Source: Luzula sylvatica (Eukaryota > Streptophyta > Magnoliopsida > Poales > Juncaceae). Taken from it: a stretch of 64,000 nucleotides of DNA. Where the stretch lies: positions 28,057,054 to 28,121,053 of the forward strand of contig OX326957.1 in the NCBI GenBank assembly GCA_946800325.1. Reading direction: 5' to 3'. Positions 11,687 through 22,533 of this stretch are shown here, one piece after another. A program made the position numbers and the translations under genes. The notes beneath the pieces are model-generated. The model was not told the DNA's origin and made no database searches. It was given only the letters and a program-made list of their open reading frames with translations. Position 1 is the first letter of the stretch, and each line of letters opens with the position of its first letter.

Positions 11687-11765
11687 AATCCTGCTAATAC
11701 AATTTACAAACACTTATTTGCAACTATAATATGCCACGTCATCTTAATCGATGGATTTTATTTTT
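11687..11765 (+). mobile_element. Helitron 5'-end-like sequence
   Basis: TCCTGCTAATACAATTTACA after AA, followed by a TGCCACGTCATC-like stretch, matches the 5' end of the complete Helitron at 15660. No matching 3' end was found before the next element, so this is probably a truncated relative. Confidence 0.5.
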
Positions 11766-12146
11766 AATTTCCCATACAATCCTGTCCTCACGCAACGCAT
11801 CCCTTCCTCTTTGCATCCCTTCCCCCAAGAGTCTTTGCATTTTCTTTTTTAACTCCCCAGGCCTCACTGACCCGGCCCCAGCTATAGGCTGGTGAGGCAT
11901 GGACTTTGAGTCTGTTTTTTATGGGGGTCCGATTTTGTTATAATTGATAATATATAGAGATAGAGATGGATTTCGTCCAATTTAGAAATAAAATTCCCAG
12001 CTTTTATGGTTCATTGGTTCTCTGATTTTGTTCTGCAGAGTCCGTTTCATTGATTCTCTGGTTGGCTCGACGTAGAGGTGGAGGCCGGGGCGGATCTTAT
12101 AAGGGGCCGCGGAGGACGATCGTCATCCCAAGAATTTTGAACATGT
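11766..12146. other. Intergenic; possible decayed hAT end
   Basis: The stretch at about 12088-12115 (GGCCGGGGCGGATC, then GGGGCCGCGG) resembles a hAT terminal region and may be the left end of the element whose transposase remains at 12974-14096. No matching right end was found. No gene recognised. Confidence 0.3.
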
Positions 12147-12722
12147 AGTATATACTATGTTACGCGGATACTTCAAAAATGCAGAAGTATCCTGAGGATA
12201 CGCGTATCCGATACAGATACGGGTGCGATACGGCTCAGATACGTATCGGATACGTCACGTGGCGTATCCGAATATTTTTAATATTTATTTTTTTCGGATA
12301 CAATAGGGATACGGCAGTATACGGCTGAGGATACGACCAGGATATGACTGGGATACTCCATTTATGATACTTCGGCCCATTATATATTTTTGTCCATAAT
12401 ATTTAAAATAAATTATACATGATACTTCTAGGATACTTCTAGATTAGTTCTAGGATATTTCTATAACAAGTTTGTGATACTTTTATGATACTTGTATTGT
12501 TTGGTTGATATTTTTCATTATCATGATATTTAATTTAAAAATATTATTAATTATTATTTAATTCATTAATTATTTATTAATTATATATATTATAAATATA
12601 TTAAAATAATAATTATATAGACGTATCCGTATGCGTGATTTTTTGAAAATTGCCGTATTGCCGTATCCATATCGTATCGGATACGATACCCGTATCCGTA
12701 TCCGTGCAACATAGAGTATATA
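12147..12722. mobile_element. GGATACG-type hAT MITE, copy A
   Basis: The element is 12155-12714 (560 bp). It starts CTATGTTACGCGGATAC and ends in GTATCCGTGCAACATAG, with an 8-bp duplication AGTATATA on both sides (12147-12154, 12715-12722). Its ends are packed with GGATACG / CGTATCC motifs, its centre is AT-rich, and it has no coding capacity. Copy B at 36203-36772 has the same ends and interior. Confidence 0.9.
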
Positions 12723-12973
12723 TTATTCATAATTATGTATTTTGATATGTCGAAATAAAAAATGTATGTTAATTTTTTGTCCCAAAAAAATAATGAAATA
12801 TATTGTGAATTGTGATTTAAGAAACACATAGTAAAAAATTTAAATTGAAGTAATAAATTAAGTTTTTGAATAAAGTCCATATGTCGCATCTTATATCTCT
12901 CAAGATTTTTTATACATTGAAGTCCATACCCTTTTTAAATCAAGCCCATACCTTCTTTTTTTTGTTCTTCTAA

Positions 12974-14096
12974 ATGGCACGACGGATTACCAAATGCTCA
13001 AAAATTCGAGTTGGCTAATTTATTAGAGATCAACGAGCTTGAAACCGGTAAAGATGCGAATCAAGTTGGTATCTTGAAACGAGCTGGAGATACTCGTTGG
13101 AGTTCTCATTACATCTCCATATGTAGCTTGATTAGCATGTTTCATGCAAAAAGCAATGTTCTCCAAGATGTTATCACATATCGAGAAGCATCTAGTTCTT
13201 TGCGAGCGGATGCGGATACTTCGTACCAATGCTTGATATCATTTTAATTTGTTTTCATTTTAATAATGATGCAGGAAATAATGGGTATCACCGATATTCT
13301 TTGCCAAATTTTGTAAAAACAAACCCAAGATATTGGCAATGCAACGGATTCGGTTTCAACCACGAAATGTCTTCTTCAAAATCTTAGGGAAAGTGGTTGG
13401 AAAAACATGCTAGCTAAGTTGGTTAAATTCTGTGAAAAGCATGGGATTGTTGTTCCCGATTTTAGCATGACATTTATTTTGCGTGGAGGTCGTTCTTGGC
13501 ACCAACCAAACTCTTTCACCATCGAGCATTACTATCGGGTAGAGGTTTTCTTTGTAACTCTCGATACTCAAATTCAAGAATTAAACCATGAATTTAATCA
13601 ATTCGCAATGGAACTCTTACTTCTTACGAATTATTTGGTTCTGAAGAACGGTTATGTTGATGTGAACATTGATGATATATGTTCTTTGGTTGAGAAGTAT
13701 TATCCCACTGATTTTAGTAATCAAGAAAAAATTACGTTGAACTTTCAATTACGTCATTTTGTTGTCGAGATCCCACAAAATGCAAAGTTGAAAAATTTAG
13801 AAATCATTTCTTATTTGTGTCGAGTTCTTGTAGAGACCAAAAAACAATCTAATTTTAGTTTGGTCGATAGACTAATTCGGTTGCTTCTAACGCTTTCCGT
13901 TTCTACCGGATCGGCTGAACGTGTATTTTCGACAATGAAAATAGTAAAAACGGGACTTCGTAATAGGATGGAAGATGAATTTCTCACGGATAGTTTGGTT
14001 GTGCATATCGAAAGAGAAATTTCGGAAGATTTCACTTTAGATGAATTAATTGTAGATTTCAAAAATTTAAAAGAGCGAAGAGCTCGGCTTTAGATG
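12974..14096 (+). pseudogene. hAT transposase remnant (TTF/ZMYM1-like)
   Basis: The conserved frame contains LLEINELETGKDANQ, RAGDTRWSSHY, ICSLISMF, then EIMGITDILCQ, VSTTKCLLQNLR, GWKNMLAKLVKFCEKH, and at the end the hAT dimerisation block LLLTLSVSTGSAERVFS, LRNRMEDEFLTDSL. Two TAA codons interrupt it, one just after LISF (about 13246) and one after DILCQIL (about 13315), and the N-terminal zinc finger and catalytic half are absent. The last 228 residues, from the ATG at 13407, remain open. It is the dead C-terminal half of a transposase, not a host gene. Confidence 0.9.
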
Positions 14097-14250
14097 GATT
14101 AGATATTAATTAAAATAGTTCTTTTAATATTTATATTATATGTTTTGTTGTTTTTGTAGGACAAATTTTACTATAGTTAGAAATTTTTTGTATCACGTGT
14201 TAGTTAACAATTGAAATGAAAAACATTTTGTGTTATTTTTTGTGTTTATA

Positions 14251-14251
<1 letters not shown>

Positions 14252-14287
<36 letters not shown>

Positions 14288-14303
14288 ACACACACACACA
14301 CAC
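14252..14303. repeat. 34-nt C homopolymer followed by (CA)n
   Basis: Thirty-four consecutive C residues (14252-14285) are followed by AA and about eight CA units. Long C or G runs are rare in AT-rich plant DNA and are error-prone in sequencing, so the exact length is doubtful. Confidence 0.9.
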
Positions 14304-14697
14304 AAGAATATGGTTCAAGATCCGGCACGGGGTGGAGGACAATGGGTCGACGAAAATGGGACAAGTTGTGGTGCCCTTCTCAGCTTTTCTCAGTTTAGTT
14401 TATATCTCTCTCTGTCTCTCTCTCTTTCTGGATAAACTATCAGGGTACTCTTATGAGTTGCTTGAGGCGTATTCCTTTCAAATTTAATAGTATGGTATTT
14501 ATCAATCTTTTTGGATAATTTTTGTTAAAGTTGGAGATTTTGTTACAATTTCTGATTAGAAATAATGTATAGTCGCTTGTGCAAATTTTCAATTTTTAAT
14601 ATGTCTATGGTGCCAATACCAATATACACAGGTATGTGGCAATATATGAAACATACAACTACCAATTAAATGGAAAATAAATTAATAATTTCTAGTA

Positions 14698-14957
14698 TTT
14701 TTTTATGGGGAGTTCTATCATACACCCTTTCAAAAGGGTATTTTGGGTATTTAGAAGGGTGTATCTTAAATTTTTCTTTTTATAGATATTTTTTCTTCCA
14801 TGAACAATTCAAATTTCCTATTTAGCATATCATTTATTAATAAATACACTTGAAAAATTACTTTAAATACTCATTAATTAATAATTACACAAAATACCCT
14901 TGAAAATGGATGTATCATAAGCAAAAAGGGTGTATGATAGAACTCCCCTTTTTTTAT
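14698..14957. mobile_element. Mutator-type MITE with 9-bp target duplication
   Basis: The element is 14707-14948 (242 bp). Both ends read GGGGAGTTCTATCATACACC inward, a perfect terminal inverted repeat of about 24 bp, flanked by the 9-bp repeat TTTTTTTAT (14698-14706 and 14949-14957). A 9-bp duplication points to the Mutator superfamily. The AT-rich centre codes for nothing. Confidence 0.85.
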
Positions 14958-15659
14958 ATTAAGTTTAAGTCTTTAGGCATGACCAATTTTACGAGGCAAG
15001 AAAAAATTTGCGGTGTGTTCCTTTTTAAATATAGGTTTCGGAACCTCCGAAACACGGGACCGGGCCTGACGCCCCTCAGTCAACCAATATTTAATTATGA
15101 ATTACGAATTTGAATTATATTTTGTTATATTATAAATATTAATATTTATTTCTTGTTTTACAGGCACCAGAAACGCACTCTGCCGCATGGGAAACTTTCA
15201 AGGTAAAAATCCAAATAAAATGTTACTCTATTTTGAAACTAAATATACATTGCTTAAGAGAATAACGAATTTTGCAGGGTTATCCTAGCATATGATACCA
15301 GTAGGATTCGGGGACCCTTGGTGGGATACCTCAAAATGATCCTCGTAGCGAAATATGCACGAGAAAATAAAGTTCCTTATCTCGGTATTTTCTTGGGCAT
15401 GCAAATATCCTCCGTTATCGAAATTGCTAGATTTGTATGTTTGTCTCTAGATTGTATTTATTTGATTCTTACTTTAACAAAATAATCGAGTTCATTTAAT
15501 AATTAGATATCAGCTATGAAAGAAGCCGACAGTGAAGAGTTTAATCCATAAACTTCGAAGAAGGCTATAACGTACATGCCTGAGGTATATAATTATATAC
15601 TTACATGTCCAATTACAAAAAATTTATAAAGAAATAATATTACGTATGATTCATATTAA

Positions 15660-18536
15660 TCCTACTAATACAATTTACAAACATAATACTGTTTTTACAA
15701 TGTGCCACGTCAGCTTTACAGGATAATTAACCATTTAATTATTACCCACATTCTTTAATGACATTTGACATTGTTTCCTTGAGTCTCCACACTCCCGCTT
15801 CCCCCTCGACCAGACGCCTCCCATCAACCAGACGCCTCAAAATGAACTCCACAACCCTCGCGTTCTCTCTCTTTCTTTCTTCATTCACACACGCTCGAGA
15901 GAAACTGAGTGGCGACGAAAACGAAACCCTAGACGACAACCCAGCGACGGCCGCGCCACGGGTTGAATCCCTGCATTCATCCGCGTTAGAAGAATCGATT
16001 CACCATTCTCTTCCTCAGGCAACGAAACCCTACGCGCGAACGTGATGACGGAAGAGGCGATTCTCGAGACGAAGGGTTTGCTTCCGCACCAGTGATGGAA
16101 TGAAGACATCGCCATAGAAATTGCTTCGGCACCACCTCTTCTCTATCTCTCTACGACTTGGATGCCTGCAACCCCCACCCTCAACTATGTGCAACAGATT
16201 TGTTCATTGTAAGTTCTTCAGTCAGATTTGTTTGAGGAAATTATTCTAAAAGGTATCTTCAGATTTCGTTGATTCTCAGTCATAAACTCTGGCAATTGGA
16301 TTGGTGACGAATTATCTCTAAATCAAGGTATACCGGCATATTTACTCTCTCTCTCTCTGCTCTTTTTAATAAATTTTTGTTTTCATTCCATTTTAAATTG
16401 GTAGCTCTGAATCAATCAAGCAAATCGAGAACCTTTTCGAACACGCCGTTCAAGATTATCTGGTACGCCCTTTTTGCCTCAACAAAGTTGTAATTTAGAT
16501 ATATGCTTTTGCAAAATAAAAACTCGAAACTACAATCTCTCTTAACAGTCTGTATCTTTATGGCTCGATTACACGAATTTCCTCCAAGAGCACGACGAAT
16601 CAATATATCGATACGCGCCACCTGGCATAACAAAATACTCGATTTATTAGAGCTACCAATTACCTCGTGGGGTTTGCATTTAGTCGAGGGAAGCAAAATC
16701 TGGGAATCATATCGAGATCTTGAACAAATTATTTTTGAAGAGGGACTTCAACACGTTAAAATTGCACACTGACTGCCTTATTCAAGATGAAGTTTCAAGT
16801 ATGTCCTTAAATTTTCCATTCGTTTCTCCCAAAATTTTCTCTAGAAATTGTCGATTCCTTATTTTTTGTTTTAAAAAATACAGAATTGATTAAATCTACA
16901 CACAAGGTACTTCATCTAAATTATAACAAATTTTAAGGACCAAATCATAAATTTTCATTTATCAACTTAAACTTTATCTTAGGTTTACTAACTGAACTTG
17001 TTATCGATGTTGGAGATAGTGATTTTGGAGATGATGTAACTCATGTGTTACAATTTCTTTCTTAAGGAAATTTACAAAAAATAACCCTGCATTATGTCTA
17101 AATTACAAAAAGACCCCTACTTTTTCTGTAATTATGTCTATGATTAACCCAACTTAGTATATTTTATAGCTTTGGTTTATATTAATTAAATTCTTAATTG
17201 TATAAATTGTTCGTTGCATTATTTTCTTTTTCTTATAATTTGAAATGTCAGATCCTCGCGATGAAAGAAAAATATTGTGATTTCACATTATATGGTACTT
17301 TGCATATTTCCCTATTTATTCATGCCGAACTTATTTATATATTAATGTATAGTGTTTTTAAAATAACAAATCTGTTTTGAAAGCATAAAAATGATGTTTT
17401 TTGGATATTTTAAAAAAATTGGGTATAAGTGACAAATTGACTTTAGAAGATGTTATTAGGTTAAATTATGTTTTTTGAGATTTTTGGAATTCTCTGGGTA
17501 TATATGCAAATTGACAAGATATATGTAATTTTTTTTGGAATTTTGTTGAGTATATATGCAAATTTACAAGATATATGTAATTTTTTTGGAATTTTGTGCG
17601 TATATATATATATATGGAAAATTAAGACAAAATTATGAATTCTCAAGGGTTGTGTAAAATTTTGTTGAAGAAGGTGAATAGGATAAAAGATAAGGGTACG
17701 TATGTAAAAATGCTTGCTCAACTGGATGACTTGTCAGATTTTCATAATTTGAGAAAAATCGGTAAATAACTGAACTAGGAGGCAGTTCTCGAATTTCATA
17801 ATTTTTTATTTTTCTTGTTTAAATGATTTTTTATTTTTGTTATTTAATTGATTTTTTATTTATTTTTGAATGGAGTATGACAATAACATGAAAGATTTGT
17901 TGGGTATTTACTTTATGTTTTTTGTGTTTTGTTGATGGTTAAATTTGAGCAGCTTGTATACATTGTGCACTTGCATTTCACAAAACAGAACCATGATATT
18001 TTGATATCTGTGAACGGCGCACAAACAAGATAATACATCAAGTCATTTCATTACATTACAAGACTTCAAATATTTTATCATAAGATTTTGGAAATTGTGT
18101 GAACGTTTGTGTATGTTCACTAATGCACTTGAACAAATTTGTAAACGTGTTTCAAGTTTTACATTATATGTTGTGTGCAGAATCATGAGCCGAATTATTC
18201 TCGCTTCAATTTTATCTTTAGTGAATAATCATTATATATTAATTGCTTAATTTTAACTGTACATTACTTTTGTACTTTTGCAAACAATATTTCATTGTCC
18301 TCCTTTTGTTACTTCATGCTGTGTTTGATACGTGTATCATTATGTTATGTTGTATAATGCATAATGAAAATAAAACAAGCACGATGTAATTTTTATTGAA
18401 ACCAAATTATATTAATTTTTAAAATTGGGCGTTTCGGATTTTAGCTCGTGTGATAATTTATTATAACCAAATCATTTATATGAGTAGTAAGAAAAAAAAT
18501 TAAAATATCCGCAGCGTAGCGCGGGTATTATCCTAG
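15660..18536 (+). mobile_element. Helitron carrying gene fragments
   Basis: Begins TCCTACTAATACAATTTACA after host A and ends with a GC-rich hairpin (CCGCAGCGTAGCGCGG), nine bases and then CTAG before host T, the classic Helitron layout (5' TC, 3' hairpin plus CTAG, insertion between A and T, no target duplication). The boundaries are confirmed because removing the element joins the two halves of one CTP synthase intron. No Rep/helicase is seen, so it is non-autonomous. It carries at least one captured gene fragment (16404-16771) and a GC-richer stretch at about 15780-16120. Confidence 0.85.
16404..16771 (+). pseudogene. Captured SART3-like (HAT-repeat splicing factor) fragment
   Basis: Two exon-like blocks with an intron between them: 16404-16462 encodes SESIKQIENLFEHAVQDYL, and 16549-16771 starts SVSLWLDYTNFLQEHD and, after a frameshift near 16620, continues ITSWGLHLVEGSKIWESYR. 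This order and wording match the half-a-TPR repeats of SART3/PRP24-interacting proteins, which recycle U4/U6 snRNPs. The frameshift and missing remainder show a captured, non-functional piece. Retention of the intron indicates capture at the DNA level, as Helitrons do. Confidence 0.75.
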
Positions 18537-18654
18537 TATGAAATAAATTATATTACCATTTTTTATGTATACAAGGTTTCAAAGACGCACATGGGCAGCA
18601 CGATGCGACTAGGTTGTAGAAGAACCTTGTTTCGCCGTCCTGGTTGTATTACTG

Positions 18655-18835
18655 CCAAAGTGTATGTTTTTTTTTTAAGAGAATCCTAAGCCAAGAATCG
18701 TGGTCATTATATGTTTCTTTTTTTTATATTGATACTGCCGGGATTCGAACCCACGACATCTACAACATGAGGAATTATTGTGTTGAGCACTCAATCATTT
18801 AGGCTATGGGACCATTGGCAACCAAAGTGTATGTT
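18655..18835 (-). mobile_element. tRNA-derived SINE, copy 1
   Basis: On the minus strand the body (18669-18821) has an A-box-like TAGCCTAAATGATTGAG and a perfect B box GGTTCGAATCC (18741-18751), then a unique 3' part and an A-tail. It is flanked by the 14-bp duplication CCAAAGTGTATGTT (18655-18668, 18822-18835). The split pol III promoter and long target duplication identify a SINE. It sits in an intron of the CTP synthase pseudogene. Copy 2 is at 29301-29456. Confidence 0.88.
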
Positions 18836-19010
18836 AAAAACTTCTTTTCAAAAATATGAAACTCATTGCATAGATACTTCATGAATTACGTTTATTTTCT
18901 CATAAGGTTTAAGCTAAGTTTAAGATTTATATTTATTTGGTAGAATTTACATAATTTCGTCACTAGAATTGATGGTACCAAGTTGTACGGTCCAAGACAT
19001 TTTACATCCA

Positions 19011-19380
19011 ATCCTTTAAAATATTCCACATTTAACATACAATTTTGTAATGTTCATTATTAGCATTTTACTTGTGTTCTTATGTTGGATTACGAGTAGT
19101 GTGATATAATAAGATTTGTGTAGTGACATTAGGTTTAGGTTGTCTTTTTATAATCCGATCTTACTAATAATGGCTATATTTGTTGATTTTCTTTAAAGAA
19201 TCTAGAGCAAAAATTGTCTTTTGTTAAGCAAAGCAATTTCACATATTAATCAATGAATTATAATTATATCTTCCAATTTGCAAAAAAAAGTACACTTATG
19301 ATAATATAATAAAAGCAATTTCATATGATCCATCATATCACACGCGTTTTTTCTTCATATTGCAAAAATCAATCCCCTTT
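19011..19380. other. Intergenic; includes the 3' UTR of the RALF-like paralog
   Basis: The part next to 19380 matches the 3' UTR of the first peptide gene on the opposite strand (ACGCGTGTGATATGA here, ACGCGTGATATGA there). Nothing else recognised. Confidence 0.5.
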
Positions 19381-19737
19381 CTATGGCAATATCACGGACG
19401 CATTCTTGTGATCTTCCTCGTTCTTCGGGTGTTTATCCCCTGTCACGGAATCTTTTTTGTGATCTTCCTTGATATTCTCGTGATCTTCCTTATTCTTCAG
19501 GAATTTATCCCCAATCGCAAATTCACCCTTGAGATATTTCTCGTCGTCCTCGTATTTATCCCCTTTAACATGACCGGGATGAGCTGGATGTGGCCGGCAT
19601 TCTGGGCCTCCTCCGATTCGGGTTGAGCAAGATGGATCGTCGTGGCGCATGGCTCCGAGACTAATTCTAGCAGCATTAGTACCGAAAACAATGCAAAGTA
19701 ATAAGAGCATCACAACTGCGTTCCGAGCATAGGCCAT
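19381..19737 (-). CDS. RALF-like secreted peptide with repeat tail, 118 residues
   Basis: Paralog of the gene at 525. The start is set at the ATG at 19737 (MAYARNAVV, matching MGCARNAVV), preceded by the same leader (ATCTTCTCCAAA). Signal peptide to about residue 22, then RISLGAMR, DDPSCSTR, ECRPHPAHPGH, VKGDKY. Where the first copy ends soon after, this one has about 50 extra residues rich in Lys, Asp, Glu and His, with imperfect repeats (GDKFLKNKEDHEN, GDKHPKNEEDHKN), before a shared ending (SVILP against GVILTKK). The growth therefore lies inside the coding region. Two cysteines only, as in the other copy. RALF relationship by motif; function unproven. The highly charged tail is likely disordered. 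Confidence 0.65.
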   Translation of the reverse strand: MAYARNAVVMLLLLCIVFGTNAARISLGAMRHDDPSCSTRIGGGPECRPHPAHPGHVKGDKYEDDEKYLKGEFAIGDKFLKNKEDHENIKEDHKKDSVTGDKHPKNEEDHKNASVILP

Positions 19738-20172
19738 TTTGGAGAAGATTTGAAATATCAAATCCAAAACTTGAGATATAAAAGTTTGTGAAATCTTAGA
19801 GTTTTTGCAAGGTATTTTATATCTATTACTTTGTTAAACTAGTTTTTTGTTTAAGACTACTTTTGGTTTTTCTATTATTCGTTATGATCTAATGATAGAA
19901 TGTTTAAAGAAATGGTCAAATATTTTTGAACTTGTTTGATTTTTTTAACCAAGTTTTTTTTTTTACGTTTTTTCAACAAAATTAACATGAACGGGATAAA
20001 AATTAGCTAATAATTACATATTATTGTTTAGAATTACTTTAGTAGCTAATAATTACGTATTATTGTTTTCAACAAAACAATTATCTATCAAGTAGTTTCG
20101 AGTTAAATCTGAATTTGTGAGCATTAATTTAGTAGATACACATTTGTATGTCTTAGTTTCAAATTACATCAC
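19738..20172. other. Promoter of the RALF-like paralog and PPR 3' flank
   Basis: Minus-strand TATAAAATA lies about 80 bp upstream of the ATG at 19737. A short direct repeat (TAGCTAATAATTAC, near 20005 and 20043) is present. No other feature recognised. Confidence 0.4.
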
Positions 20173-22533
20173 TTAGTTGTCATTTTGTAATCTATTTTTT
20201 AACACACTTGAGATCATGGTATCGTCAATTTGCGCATCAGCCCTCTCCAACCATGGAAAATGGTCCTTTTGATCGACCCAACTATATCCACTACTTTTCA
20301 CGATCCCTCTTTGAACCATAAATTCTCTCATCTTCTTTGCGTCCTCGTACCGGCCCAAGCCCGAATAAATATTCGCCAGAAGCACATACGGTAACGGGTT
20401 AAACGGGTCAATCCTAAATAAATTATCAGCTGCATGTTTGCCTAGATTCAAGTTATTATGAACTACGCATGCATTCAAAATTAATTCCCATATTTTTGGG
20501 TCGTCTTGAAACGACATTTTTTGCATTATAATTTCAATTTCATTAAATTTACCAGACCGTCCTAATAAATCCATCATGCATGTGTAATGTTCCAAGATTG
20601 GTTTTATATCGAATTCATTTTGCATGGAATTGAAGTATTTAATACCCAAATCAATGAAACCAATACGGCTACAAGCAGTCAAGATGGAAGCGAAGGTAAA
20701 CCCATCTGGTTTCACTTTTCTATCGAGCATTTCATCGAACACCTCGAGGGCATTTTGGGGAAAACCATTTTGGGCATATCCATGTATCATTTCATTCCAA
20801 GAAATAATATTTTTTGTGGGCATATTATCAAATAAAAGACGTGCATTGTTTATATTACCACATTTAGCATACAAGTCTATTAATGAAGTTCCAACATAAA
20901 CATCATCGTTGTACCGACTTTTTATCACTTGTGCGTGTACCTGTGTACCTAATTCTAAGGAAGATAACTTCGTGGATGAATTTATAACACTTGGATAGGT
21001 AGATTCGGTTGGTATCAAACCAATTTGTTTCATTTGTTTGAACAATGTAAACGCTTCCATATTTAAAGAATTTAGAGAGAGACCCATTAACATAGAATTC
21101 CATGTGACTGTATCTCTTTCAGGCATTCTATCAAACACTTTCTTTGCATAGTTTATATACTCACAATTTGAATACAAATTTATTAATCCGCTAGAGACCA
21201 TCATGTCAGTGTCTAAATTTAACCTAATTGAAGCCGAATTAATTTGATTTCCGAATTTTAAATTCTCAATTTGAGAACACGATCTAAGAATAAGACTCAG
21301 AGTGATTCGATCTGGGCGAATATTCAAAGATAACATTTTCCTAAACAATTTAATTGCATCTCCGTGCAATTCCTCTTGGCAATATCCAGATAATAAAGCA
21401 TTGTATGAAGCCACATTTCGTTTAGACATTTTATTGAACACTTCGTGGGCAGATCTAATATCCCTTGATTCATTACACACAGCAATTAAGCTCGTATAAG
21501 TGACATCATCAGGTTCAAAACCCATTTTTTTCATTAATTCAAACATTTGATTTGCTTTTTCAGAATCCCTAATTTGATTATATCCAGCGATAAGAATATT
21601 CCACGAAACAATACTAAGATTTGGCAATGCATTAAACACCAATAAAGCATTATCCATTTCATTAATTTTTGTATATGTACCCATTAGCGAGTTACCTACA
21701 TGTAAGTCTGATTCAACTCCTTTTTTTATAATTAGGGTCTGTACCGATCGATTATTATACCACAATTCATTATGCTCGGCTCTTGAAAAAGAGGTCAAAA
21801 CACTTGAAATTGCTATTTGGTCTATGCAAACACCAAGTCTATGCATTTTAACAAACAGTTCAAAGGCTTCCTTTGAAAAACCAGATCGAGTCAAACCATT
21901 CATCATAGCAGTGAAAGAAACTTCATTTGGATGAAGCATTTCGTCGAATAGTTTGAGTGCGTCTTTAACACGTCCACATCTCGTGTACATACCAATTAAT
22001 GCATTCTCCACAAATGAAATTTTGTCGAGACCAATCTTTATAGAAACTCCATGACATTTCATACCACCATTTGTAGCCATTAAGTTACCATAAGCATGTA
22101 ACAAACTAGCAAGAGTAAAACGGGTAGGTGTATAACCTTGTTTTAACATTGTATAATACCATTCTATGCTATCTCTTTCAGACCCATTATTCACTAACGC
22201 ACTGATCATGGTGTTCCACGAAACGACATTTCTCTCAGGCAATTGATCGAATAGTTGGCGGGCTAACACCAAATCGTTTGATTTGCACGCAGCACGAAAA
22301 ATTGCATTCCATGAATAATTATTGGGTTCCTTTATATAATTAAAAACCGAAATTGCATGATCTGATTTCTTGCATTGGGCATAAAGCTCGATTAATCTGT
22401 TAGAAAGGAATCTATCTGGAGAGAGATTGGAGGCGAGGATCTGTGCGTGAATGGATTTTCCCAAGCGGAGGGATTTCTTGGTTATGCAATAATCAATCAG
22501 ATGGGCTAACTGACAGGAGCTGTTATTTGCCAT
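20173..22533 (-). CDS. PLS-class pentatricopeptide repeat protein with E-type C-terminus
   Basis: An intronless protein of 786 residues, from the first in-frame ATG (22533, MANNSSC). It carries about 17-18 tandem PPR motifs along nearly the whole length (for example NVVSWNTMISALVNNG, IVSWNILIAGYNQ, NIISWNEMIHGYAQNG) with the alternating lengths of PLS proteins, followed by an E-type end (YTCMMDLLGRSGKF, YVLLANIYSGLGRYEDAKK, SSGYSWVDQ). There is no DYW cytidine deaminase domain. PLS-E proteins bind single-stranded organelle RNA and usually direct C-to-U editing with a DYW partner. The wording most resembles Arabidopsis At4g20770, from memory only. No clear transit peptide was judged. An upstream TTG-initiated extension is open but lacks an ATG. 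The reading frame is undamaged. Confidence 0.92.
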   Translation of the reverse strand: MANNSSCQLAHLIDYCITKKSLRLGKSIHAQILASNLSPDRFLSNRLIELYAQCKKSDHAISVFNYIKEPNNYSWNAIFRAACKSNDLVLARQLFDQLPERNVVSWNTMISALVNNGSERDSIEWYYTMLKQGYTPTRFTLASLLHAYGNLMATNGGMKCHGVSIKIGLDKISFVENALIGMYTRCGRVKDALKLFDEMLHPNEVSFTAMMNGLTRSGFSKEAFELFVKMHRLGVCIDQIAISSVLTSFSRAEHNELWYNNRSVQTLIIKKGVESDLHVGNSLMGTYTKINEMDNALLVFNALPNLSIVSWNILIAGYNQIRDSEKANQMFELMKKMGFEPDDVTYTSLIAVCNESRDIRSAHEVFNKMSKRNVASYNALLSGYCQEELHGDAIKLFRKMLSLNIRPDRITLSLILRSCSQIENLKFGNQINSASIRLNLDTDMMVSSGLINLYSNCEYINYAKKVFDRMPERDTVTWNSMLMGLSLNSLNMEAFTLFKQMKQIGLIPTESTYPSVINSSTKLSSLELGTQVHAQVIKSRYNDDVYVGTSLIDLYAKCGNINNARLLFDNMPTKNIISWNEMIHGYAQNGFPQNALEVFDEMLDRKVKPDGFTFASILTACSRIGFIDLGIKYFNSMQNEFDIKPILEHYTCMMDLLGRSGKFNEIEIIMQKMSFQDDPKIWELILNACVVHNNLNLGKHAADNLFRIDPFNPLPYVLLANIYSGLGRYEDAKKMREFMVQRGIVKSSGYSWVDQKDHFPWLERADAQIDDTMISSVLKNRLQNDN

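Larger units (their letters stand above)
15164..19010 (+). pseudogene. CTP synthase pseudogene interrupted by Helitron and SINE
   Basis: Exon-like blocks with splice borders encode the glutamine amidotransferase half of CTP synthase: 15164-15202 (APETHSAAWETFK); 15278-15434 (frameshifted IPVGFGD, then VAKYARENKVPYLGIFLGMQ); 15507-15584 (MKEADSEEFNP, a stop, then TYMPE); 18576-18659 (SKTHMGSTMRLGCRRTLF); and from 18983 (LYGPRHF). The enzyme makes CTP from UTP using ammonia released at the cysteine of LGICLGMQ; here that residue is Phe. With the frameshift and the stop, the gene is dead. The amidoligase half is not found upstream. A Helitron lies in the intron between the third and fourth blocks and a SINE in the next intron. 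Confidence 0.87.

Noticed and set aside
16503..16772. An 89-residue free-standing gene
   Set aside because: It is the second half of the captured SART3-like fragment read through an intron and a frameshift.
18741..18821. tRNA gene on the minus strand
   Set aside because: Only A and B boxes are present; there is no acceptor stem or anticodon loop pairing, and an A-tail and target duplication show a SINE.
19381..19767. Start of the second peptide gene at 19767
   Set aside because: The codon there is TTG and lies in the leader that is shared with the first copy; ATG 19737 matches the paralog start.
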